DNA of 64,000 bases. Origin: Pteria penguin (lineage: Eukaryota > Mollusca > Bivalvia > Pterioida > Pteriidae). Positions 50,605 to 62,600 of the stretch are shown here, piece after piece. Position 1 is the first letter of the stretch; each line of letters starts with the position of its first letter. Made by a program: the position numbers and the translations under genes. Where the stretch lies: the NCBI GenBank assembly GCA_035048485.1, contig CM068587.1, forward strand, positions 42,345,842 through 42,409,841, read 5' to 3'. A model generated the notes under the pieces. That model did no database searches and had not been told where the DNA came from. It saw nothing but the letters and a program-made list of their open reading frames with translations.

Positions 50605-53600
50605 GTTGTTTTATTTGCATATTTCTTAAATTAATGGTGTTTGTTGATCCACTAGAATAGTGCTGTTGCAGTGTAACAATACACATAGATCTATTACATA
50701 TTTTTGTCAGAAAAAGTGCAGGAAGTGATATGTACAGTACAGTCCGGATGGAACTTTGAATGCCCACTGACCACAGTGGGCAGTCCACCTGAAATTTCAG
50801 TGGGCATTAGGAGTGGACATTTACTTGAGCTATCAAGCTCTCCACTTACCTGTACGTTAATTCTAACTGACTCTTACAAGAATGTCCACTGTGTCCAGTG
50901 GACATTTTTAATGCCCATTCTAAAAATGCCCACTGGCCAAATTAAGTTTCACACGGACTGTACTGTAAAACTTAAAAATATTTTAAATGCAAATGTGGTA
51001 ATTTGATACAAGTGAAAACTACTTTGTAGGACTTCAAGGGGAGTAATTATAAAATATTTAGTTGCTTGTCTCTTTAAGGTATTGAAATAATTCATGTATA
51101 TGTACATTTCATTTATTTCTGTGTGGATCCTTTAATTTATAGTTTGACACTTTACTGAGAACTAAGTGGGACAAAGCAATGTCAGAGGGACATTTCAGGT
51201 ATCAACTAGATAAAGTGGAAACTAAAATAATTCCAGGGTCCAAAAAATATGTAGCACAGGTAGGTATGTCTAAGCAACCACTAGAAGAAATTAACATACA
51301 GTTTACTCTTGATAAGTAGAACTTGAAAGGCCCATGAAAAACAGTTTACATTTAGCAAAGTTTAAGTTAGTACTGAATGTTTTAAAAAAAAATTAGAATG
51401 TTTTGATTAAAAGTATTTGACTTTGTAAAATACATCTTAATATGATTTTGTTATGGGGCTGCTTGACATCCTCTTAAAATCATATCTTTAAAAGGCACAC
51501 CAATGATAACTTATAATCTCATATAAATGAGAAAATGTAAATTGCAGTTTAATGTGTTTCAGTTAAATGTAAAGCGAGCAACAGAGAGGAGAAAACCACA
51601 ACAAATTACCACGGTTAACCAGGACTTTGATTCAAATCAGTTCAACTTCACTAAAATTAAGAAGCCTGAAATACTATTCAGTATACAAAATAAGAATGAG
51701 GAGAGCAGTCAGTGCAATGATAAGGTAAGAAACGGTACACACGGGAAAGCAGTCAATGCAATGATAAGGTAAGAAACAGTATACAGAAGAGAGCAGTCAG
51801 TGCAATGATAAGGGAAGAAACAGTATACAGAGGAGAGCAGTCAGTGCAATGATAAGGTAAGAAACAGTATACAGAAGAGAGCAGTCAGTGCAATGATAAG
51901 GGAAGAAACAGTGTACAGAAGAGAGCAGTCAGTGCAATGATAAGGGAAGAAACAGTATACAGAAGAGAGCAGTCAGTGCAATGATAACGGAAGAAACAGT
52001 ATACAGAGGAGAGCAGCCAATGCAATGATAAGGTATGAAACAGTATACAGAGGAGAGCAGTCAATGCAATGATAAGGGAAGAAACAGTATACAGAGGAGA
52101 GCAGCCAAAGCAATGATAAGGTAAGAAACAGTATACAGAGGAGAGCAGCCAATGCAATGATAAGGTAAGAAACAGTATACAGAGGAGAGCAGCCAATGCA
52201 ATGATAAGGTAAGAAACAGTTTACAGAGGAGAGCAGTCAATGCAATGATAAGGGAAGAAACAGTATACAGAGGAGAGCAGCCAATGCAATGATAAGGGAA
52301 GAAACAGTATACAGAGGAGAGCAGCCAATGCAATGATAAGGTAAGAAACAGTTTACAGAGGAGAGCAGCCAATGCAATGATAAGGTAAGAAACAGTTTAC
52401 AGAGGAGAGCAGCCAATGCAATGATAAGGTAAGAAACAGTATACAGAGGAGAGCAGCCAATGCAATGATAAGGGAAGAAACAGTATAAAGAGGAGTGCAG
52501 CCAATGCAATGATAAGGTAAGAAACAGTTTACAGAGGAGAGCAGCCAATGCAATGATAAGGTAAGAAACAGTATACAGAGGAGAGCAGCCAATGCAATGA
52601 TAAGGTAAGAAACAGTATACAGAGGAGAGCAGTCAATGCATTGATAAGGGAAGAAACAGTATACAGAGGAGAGCAGCCAATGCAATGATAAGGGAAGAAA
52701 CAGTATACAGAGGAGAGCAGCCAATGCAATGATAAGGTAAGAAACAGTATACAGAGGAGAGCAGCCAATGCAATGATAAGGTAAGAAACAGTTTACAGAG
52801 GAGAGCAGCCAATGCAATGATAAGGTAAGAAACAGTTTACAGAGGAGAGCAGCCAATGCAATGATAACGTAAGAAACAGTATACAGAGGAGAGCAGTCAA
52901 TGCAATGATAAGGGAAGAAACAGTATACAGAGGAGTGCAGCCAATGCAATGATAAGGTAAGAAACAGTATACAAAGGAGAGCAGGAAATGCAAAGATAAG
53001 ATAAGAAACAGTATACAGAAGAGAGCAGTCTATGCAATGATAAGGGAAGAAACTGTATACAGAGAAGTGCAGTCAATGCAATGATAAGGTAAGAAACAGT
53101 TTACAGAGGAGAGCTGACAATGCAATGATAATAAACAGTATACAGAGGAGAGCAGCCAATGCAATGATAAGGTAAGAAACAGTATACAGAGGAGAGCAGT
53201 CAATGCAATGATAAGGTAAGAAACAGTATACAGAGGAGAGCAGTCAGTGTCATGATAAGGTAAGAAACAGTATACAGAGGAGAGCAGTCAGTGTCATGAT
53301 AAGGTAAGAAACAGTATACAGAGGAGAGCTGCCAATGCAATGATAAGAAACAGTATACAAAGGAGAGCAGCCAATGCAATGATAAGGTAAGAAACAGTTT
53401 ACAGAGGAGAGCTGCCAATGCAATGATAAGAAACAGTATACAGAGGAGAGCAGCCAATGCAATGATAAGGTAAGAAACAGTATACAGAGGAGAGCAGTCA
53501 ATGCAATGATAAGGTAAGAAACAGTTTACAGAGGAGAGCTGCCAATGCAATGATAAGAAAAAGTATACAGAGGAGAGCAGCCAATGCAATGATAAGGTAA

Positions 53601-56600
53601 GAAACAGTATACAGAGGAGAGCAGCCAATGCAATGATAAGGTAAGAAACAGTATACAGAGGAGAGCAGTCAGTGCAATGATAAGGTAATAAACAATTTAC
53701 AGAGGAGAGCTGCCAATGCATAAGGTAAGAAACAGTACACAGAGGAGGCTTTTCCTTTTTGAAGATAAAAACATCTGTAAAGGACATTCTCAGAATTGGC
53801 AAACTACATTTAAAGAATCAATTGGACCAGCTGATCTACATAGTGAAGGTTTCTACATTTCCATCTTTGCAACAGTTATTGTGCTATATTTGTATAAAGT
53901 TTTACCCAAGTTGACTTCATATTATTTGGGCCACTAAATAAGTGTCCATAATCACTATTGTATAGAAAATTAGCATGTAATTTCAATTAAAAGAAAATTT
54001 CATTTATAGGTTTGATGACATTTGGGTGTTTTATTCTTCTGAAATGTATTGACAATTTTGTCCCTTCTTGCTATCTGTTGCTGAGATGATATAATAACCA
54101 TGACATTTGTTTATCTGGCTTCCATTATTTATACTTCTGAAGTCTTTTACAACAGAATTAACTGTCATTTGTATTCTTTATGATGTAAGGAAGAACTTTA
54201 CAAATTTTTAATGTCATTAGTCAACTGGTTACACAAAAGGATTTGCAGAGCTTTTCATTAAGTTTCTCAATTTATGTCATTTATGTAATGTATATATTGA
54301 TGGCATCATTGAATGCAATGAAATTTCGACCTTCCGAAGCATATTCAGTAAAGGATCTTTTATATGTCAACATCTACCATGACATGGAGCCTCAGTTTTT
54401 ACTGTTTTATTTCAGAGACAGGAAACCAATGTGTCATTCCCAGAGATTAGTATGTTAAAACAGCGCTCGCTCAAGATCGTTCTTTAGTATAAAACCGATT
54501 GAAGGGTTATTTTTCTGTTTACTTCCTACCTTTCATAAGATTTATTCGATACTTTACACATGTATTACAGTTCACTAATATGTGCAATGAATTTTCAACT
54601 TAAAGTCAAAGGTTACGGCTACTATTGAAACTGTGCAAATGCTTAATATCTCCTTTGTTACTTTTAGAATCCATTTTGGCATTCTCTACATTTCAATGAT
54701 TGCGTCTTACCGTGGCTGAACTTTTAAATTTATAGATTTTATTTGGCATGCTACAAGTGTAGAGACACACCTGTTTCAGAGCTTATGTTGGAAAGTTTTC
54801 ATGTGGACTACATGATACATGTAATGATCACTGGATTGAAATAATATTTTCAAGCTTACTGTTCAAGCATTTAATTGTTGTCAGAAGTGCTTGGACCTCA
54901 ATCTTTATTTTAAGACTGGGAATATTGTAAATTGCATTGTTACTTGAATTCTTTTTTTCAAATGCTTACTAATCTTTCTTGTTGCAGGTAGAAAATTTAG
55001 TGATCGTCAATGTAAGTCCATTAGAGTATGGCCATGTGCTGGTAGTACCTGATGTGAATGGTATGCGACCACAGCTTTTAACTGAATACTCTATCAGAGT
55101 AGCAACAGAATGTATGCTTCTTAGCTCTCATCCGTAGGTAGAAGTCTAGGTGGAATTACTCACTCATCATTTAGTATAATGTTTAATTTCCATAAGATTT
55201 ACATTTCTTGTGTGCACACATAAATTTTTGAGACTATAATAAGCATTTGCTACATAAAGAGACCCAATTGGTAGAGTTGGCTAAAGTGCTGTCATGTTAT
55301 TTTGTGATAAGTAGGAAGGTCTGTCAGTATTCTAGCGGAACGTTATGATTTTTCTGGGTTACCACTCTTGTTCTACTTTTTAACATTGGCTGCTGTCATA
55401 TACATGTAAATGAGGTAATCTTGGTATGGCGTTTAACAAAGACAAAAGAATTATACTGTATAAAATTTTAAAAATTATGATTTTGTTTGTCATCTGTCTG
55501 TCTGTTAGGAGTTACACTTTGTAAAATGGATAGCAGCCAACGTATTTGTTCTTTTTAACACTCTATTGTATTTACATGAGTATTAGTATTATTTGTAATA
55601 TGTATATGTTTTTTCATACTCATTCTCCTAATTCATTTTGCTGTTAGTGCTGCAAATCTCTACCATTTTGCCTGTCTATTTATAGAAACATGATATTAAA
55701 TGTCGTAGAATTCAATATCATATACAGTGTGTTTATATACATTTGATACATTTTGTACAGAAGATAAGCATGTCACACTTTGAAGTGATTGGATATAGAT
55801 GTATAAAGAGCATAGCTCAAATGGTTGTATACTTGGCTTGTGGTCAGGATGTGTGGGGTTCGAGTCCCATCAGCGACGTGTGGATGTCTTGTTTTGGGGA
55901 TTTGAGACATCTTAATGTTATAATGTTGGTGTGATGTAAAACAAGAAACAAGGACAGAAAAACTTCTTACAGTGGATTGAAGAAAATTTGAGATTTGCTC
56001 GGAGTCATTAACAATTAATTAAGAGTTTAAGCAATACAGAAGACTAGCATTAATGTTCACTGATTAAGTTATCTGAACAAGACATCAGATAAAGTATGAA
56101 AACTATCGGATAATGTATGAAAACTATCAGATAATGTATGAAAACTATCAGATAAAGTATGAAAACTATCAGATAACGTAGAAAGGAATAGCAGAAATTG
56201 TATTCAAAACTTGGAAAAGCAATGCTGTTCACATCAACAAACATTTACTTGTCAATATTTGATTCTCATCTTTCCTTTTAGAGGTTTCCGGATAGGCTTT
56301 AACAGCTTATGTGCTTATGCCTCAGTGAATCATTTACATTTCCATGCCTACTATTTAGAACATCAACTATTTGTGGAAACATGTGTAAGCCAGTTTTATT
56401 TTTAAAATAAAATACTATGTATTCAAATCAGATCAGGAATTTTAAACTAGAAGTCAATGTTATTTTGGGTTTTCATAGTAAGACAAGTTGTATTGAATGT
56501 GTAAAATAAATAGATGTATATTAAGACAAATGGATTCTTAACTCTTCCACAGTGATAAACAATACTCTTCCACAGTATTAAAGATACTCTGCCACAGTAT

Positions 56601-59600
56601 TCATTAGGTACATTGTAGATGATACTTCTAATGGATATTTAAAACAATCAATAGTAAAGATGGAGTGGCATAATTTACAGCTTTATTATGATACATGTAT
56701 TATAAATCATACTATATAAATATTACAATTTTGACAGGTTGACATGGCATATTGTCACCCCGAGAAAACATTGGTGACCGAGGCGAAGCTGAGGTTGACA
56801 ATGTTTTTCGAGGGGTGACAATATGCCGTGTCAACCTGTCAAAAATGTAATATTCATTTATTATACCGAATGTCATACAATATACAGAATAAACAACAAT
56901 TAAGTGTGAGTATTAATTTAAGATAATTTAAGATATTTGTCTACCCTTTGTTTGAATGTGGTGTGTGTATCATCTTGTGATATACTGATTAATAAGGTAA
57001 CTACAGAATAAACCTCTAATCGCGAGTTTGCAACAACCATTTTAAATCATTTACACACGATCATTGATCAGCTGGAGAGTTTCATTAATATTGAATTGTT
57101 ATTACAGGGTAAACGCGACGTCACAATGCATTTTGACGTCAAAACGTGACGTAAAATCGTGTGACCATGTTCTGAGACATCCGTTCTAATGTCATTTTAC
57201 TATAAAAGATCCACCATACTTTTCTCGGTCTATGAACCTTACACACATCAATTTTGTGCATGTGACATTTTCTATGAATGTCACCCTCTCTATATATCCT
57301 ATATAAAAAAAAACGTGTGACATATTTGAATGTCACACGATTGATTGACCAATCAAATTACAGGAAATTAACATGAGGTATAATAAATCAAATTAACTCA
57401 CATAGGTGATACTTCTACATAAGTTTATGTTGCATGTTTGTTTTGGATAACAGATATCTTCTAATTTATTGCCATTCTTCAGTAACTGTAATACTTTTTA
57501 GCTCACCTCACAAAGTGAGAGGGAGCTTATGCTATCACCCAGTCGTCGGTGTTGATGTCGACGTCTGTCCGGGCAATAACTCGAGAACTATTGTAGCTAG
57601 GAAGTTTAAACTTATATGGATGATGTATCTTTATGTATAAATGTGCATGCCTGTTTCAGATTTAGGTCATGACCTATATTTTCAGCTTCAGTGCACTTGT
57701 AAGAAAAATTTGAGCAAAATGTTAAAAAGTTTTATTTTTTCATTTGGACAGCTAAGTAGTCCAAACTTGCACAAATGGTGTATCTATGAAGGCAAAGATG
57801 GATGCTGATTTCAGATTTAGGTCATGACCTATATTTTCCGCTTCAGTGCACTTGTAAGAAAATTTTTTAGCAAAATGTTAAAAAGTTTTATTTTTTCATT
57901 TGACCAGCTAGGAAGTTCATGCTTTATCTTTTTCATTTGAACAGCTGGGAAGTTAAAACATGCAAAAATGCTGTATCTTTGTATGTAGTGTAGTTTTCTT
58001 GTTAGGAAACTTTGAGCAAAATGTTAAATAGTTTAATTTTTTTATTTGGACAGCTAGGAAGGCCAAACTTGCACAAATGCTGTATCTTTGTATGTAGAGA
58101 TGGATTTAAGTTTCAGATCCAAGTCATGACCTATATTTTACACTTCAGTGCACTTGTTGAAAAGAAAGCAATATGTGAAAAAGTTTTATATTTTTTTTAT
58201 TTGGACAGCTACCAAAGTTCTTGGTTCTGCTATTGGGATTATATTATGTTTTATTGGCAAATATGCTATGAGGTGAGCTTTGTAATCTTTGATTACTCTA
58301 CCTTTTTTTTAAACTTTGATTGTTGATTGTTTTTACTTTTTAGCCAGTCAGTCATTTAGAAGGTCCATTATATGAACTAGATGTCATGCCATGCAAAGGA
58401 TTTGCATTCCAACTTCATGGAAATGATGTCAGTACTTTATGCAGGTATACAATTATATTATGTAACTGCTTAATTTCCTCACTACCAAATCTGTGTCGCT
58501 ATATTTTAATATTTCTGATGACAAACTTTTGGAAAATTCTCTCTTTATTAAATCCTATTAGCATAGTCATAAATGAAAATACTGTCAAACTTTGATATCT
58601 TGAAGTTGGAGGGCCCATAGAGAAACTTGGAAATATTATTGCTCCAGATAACCAAAATGGTTATAAATCACAAGACTTGTTGACAAACATGTGTTATATA
58701 TGTGCTGTTGTTAGTATGTGAGACTTATTGATTAAAATATGTGTATTTATAGTTAATGATATTCTTAATAGAAAATATGTATAAGTTTAATCATACCCTT
58801 TATTGATAAAGTTCAAGAGAATAAAGTTTGAAAAAGCATTTTTGTATGGCCATAACTTTTTATTCTTAAATGGATTTGAATAATATTTCACAGAATTGTT
58901 GCTAAGGACCCAAGGTTTCATCATGCTCTTGAAACAAGGTCATATCTGCAAGGTCAAGTTCACAGTGCATATGATAAGTAAATCTTTGTCCGGGCCACAA
59001 TTTTTTACCCCTTGCATGGAACAGTGATCCAATATTTACATAAGAAAGGTTTCGCACCTAAGGATATGCCTTCTGATATGACTAGCAACACTAGGGAAAG
59101 ATGCCCCTTCAAATGCTACAGTAAAATGTGGGTGGCTGTCATTGTTGCAACCCCAGAAACGGTCAATAAAGTCCATGATATTGTTATGACTGACAGGCGA
59201 GTTACAGAAAGATATATAGCCAGTACTGTTAGCATTTCCCTAAGAAAGAGTACATTTCATTCTGACAGAGGATCTTGTAATGAGATAACTTTCAGCCAAT
59301 TGAGTACAAAGACTTCTGACAATTGATCAGAAGCACATCAGATGCATGTTGTCGTGTGCTAATCTGAACCTTTTAGAGGTAGACCTTCCTAATTGTCTTC
59401 AGAGATGTGTTGCTGTGGATGAAATGTAAGTCCATGATTTCACCCCAGTGGCCAAACAACAGTTTAAACAATGGAAGCACCCTGGCTCACCCCAGTCAAG
59501 GAAGGCAAAGACTGTTCCATCAGCTGGAGAGGGTATGGCCTCGGTTTTTGGGATGCTGATGGTATTCTGATAGGAGATTATCTCCAAAAGGGACAGACAA

Positions 59601-62600
59601 TCAATGGCAGATAATATGTATCACTTTTGAGGGAGTTACAGGAAAACACTAAACTCAAGCACTGGGGAAAACTTAGTACAGGTGTGTTCTTCCACCAGGA
59701 CAATACCTCTGTTCACAAGTCTGCCATTGCCATTGCTGCCATTAACGAGTGTGGCTTTAATCTGTCTTGTTCGCTTGATCTCGCTCCATCAGACTTTCAT
59801 CTATTTCCAAAACTGAAAACAGCCATTTCTGTTACCCACTTTCAGTCAGATGATGACGTTAACATGCAGTGGAGAACTCTCTGAACGGTCAAGAAATGGA
59901 CTTCTTTAAAAATGGCATTGAGGCCCTTAAACATCACCCGCAAAAGTGTATAAATACTGAAGGGGATTATGTTGTAAAATAAAGAAATATGTCCACCAAA
60001 TTTCAAACCTTTATATATGAGGCTCACAACATATCAATCAACCCTGGTAGCCAGGCATTTTGCGATATCAGTGTTCAAGGTATCAAAGTTTGAATGTAAC
60101 ATTACTTAAACTTTGTGTTATTGTCAATTTGTTTAATCCAAGATTCAATTCGAATAAGACTTTTTCTTTGTAATTTTCATAAGAGTAGATTATGAATCAG
60201 ATTTTTTATTTTGAACAAGCAGTTTTTCATACATTTATTCCCTGTTACATGTATCTTTTAAAATAGAATTTCAAGCATCATATATAACAGCAATTTGTCT
60301 TCATATAATTATAAGAGATAGGACTAGATTTAGAAGTATGAAAATAATAGCAAATTTTCAGGCACACATTGATGAGAAGAGTTCTGTTTTCCTATGAATG
60401 ACAAGGTGGTAACTACATTATCTACATGTACCATTGTAAGATTTAAGTAGAGAAGTTATCTTGTTTCAGAGGGACCAAAAACAATCACTGAAAGATTAAT
60501 TTTGGCATGATTACAAAGTAAAATTAAGTTTGTGGTGAAGGTATTAAGAATTATATTTATTATTTATGTTTAGCTTTGTGGTAAGTAAGTGATGTTTAAG
60601 ATTCACTGTTAGATGTACACAAGTGAAATGTTTTTAACACTCATAGCCTACCTTCTGTGAGACATGTGACAAGTATTGGTTGCAAGCAGGAGATGCTTGC
60701 TGATCTTATTCCCTTTCAGGGGGCACCTGATCTTATTCCCTTTCAGTATTTTCAAATATACCCCTAAGAAGATGATCTTTGGCTTGTTTTCACTGTGTTT
60801 TTCCTTTTTGTTGATTTTGTAAGCCCTACAGTATCTTGATATTTGGAGTACTGTCGTAGTTTTCCTGTCATGTTATAAATGAAATGCATAAAGCTATTGT
60901 TGTATTTACCTCTATTATAACTATAAGTGACAGAATACAGAATTCATCCTGAGTTATATCTGAGCAAGATCCTGTTTTGGTAAATTGAAAGTGCTACATG
61001 TACATGTAGCTAGTATACTTGACGATGTTAGTCTTTTAGGCACTCTTCTTACAATGCTTACTTTTTCCAAGTCCAGCTCTATCGTCGATACAACTCCAGT
61101 TTAATTAAAATCTGTTGTTCTTGATCTGCTTCCATGTCTTAGGCATGGAAGCAGGCCAAGAACATTGGATTTGAATTAGATTGATATGATTCATAATGAG
61201 AACCTATGAGAATATTTTGCAATGGAAGAAAATGAAGAGGAAAATTTTACAAGTGATATAATTTGTACCATAATATATGTCCAAGCTCCAGAGAAACGAC
61301 CATCAGTTGGGAAAATGTAGTTATCAGTTCTTATACCATATACTACCGGTATATATTCCATAATACATGTCAATTGAAGAAAGTACGTATACTATGATTA
61401 GTATTATCAGTATGGTAATTTCTATTATTATATCCCATTTAGAGTTACCAGAGAGCATAAAGTATTTGACCTGTGTGTTTATATTATGTCTTCAAATTTT
61501 CGCTAGGCTGAACTTTGTTGACACTATAGGTATTTGTGTTTGTCATTTACTTCTTGTTTTCATCATTATTTTTTTTTTACTGCAGTACCATTCATAAAGT
61601 TGCACAGTATCTACGTGAACATGAAATTGCTCATAATCTGTATATAACAAAAGGAACAGTGTTTGGGGAGGATCCATCAAGTGACAACAGGACTCTCAGA
61701 TTTTATCTATGGCCAAGAAAGAAAGTTGTTGGTGAGTATGAAACGCTATTATCATAAGATGTTAAGCCAAATAATTATTCCTGTATTTTTAAGAAAAATT
61801 GTCTTTCCAGACCAGAATCAATGGGAAAGATATGTCTAGTGCATTAAAAATGAAAGATTCTCAAATCTAAGTTGTCTTTGTACAGCCCATTCTTCATAAT
61901 TATGTCACTTTCAAGAGACAACTTTCCTTGGGGAAAATGACAGTAGATTGAATTTTCTATCCAAAATTCAAGGAAAAGTAAATACAATTTATACCAGTGC
62001 ACATAGTATTTTTATGCTCTTTAATCAATATTTGAAATTTTTACTACAGAACATAATATAAACACTTTTCATGTAATATAGCAAAGTGGAAGTAATAATG
62101 TAAAAGACTGCCGATTTTAACATTTGTCACAATTCACACTGTAGCTTGAGGTCTTGTCATTGATGTTTTGCGCAAATGTTGCAATATAAGGGATGTATTA
62201 AATAGTACAAATTTTGATCTGTGGGAAAAAAAATGTGGCATAGGAGAATGATGGTATATTGAAAGGTGAAGCAACAGAGTAGACTGTAGCGCGAGTAATG
62301 AGGAGCTCCAGTTAAACGTAAAATAAAATCACAGTGTACTTGAATCAGGGATGTAAAAACCAAATTCAATTATGATAAGTTTAAGTTAAATGTTTTAGTG
62401 TAAGCAAAAATCAACTGTATTGGAAAATTATGATACACTTTATATTGTATACTATGCTAAGTTGTTTTCTTTCAGATTTTGATAACAATGCACCACTTGT
62501 GTTTGTCCCAGGTTTTCCAGAGTTCGCAGGTCATTTTACTATACGTGGTAAGTGTATCCTTACCCATACTTAGTCTAAAACACTTTTGTTTTAGGTATAA

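Noticed and set aside
51885..53802. Series of minus-strand open frames with [20 protein letters not shown] repeats
   Set aside because: These are antisense readings of the 44-bp minisatellite. The 132-nt super-period arises from 3 x 44 and there is no independent coding evidence.
58012..58326. Open frame just before GDPGP1 exon 6
   Set aside because: It lies in the dispersed repeat at 57495-58275 and in a different frame from the exon.
61367..61757. Hydrophobic open frames overlapping GDPGP1 exon 7 as a membrane protein
   Set aside because: The hydrophobic part is T-rich intron before the acceptor. Only the portion from 61586 is coding, as exon 7.
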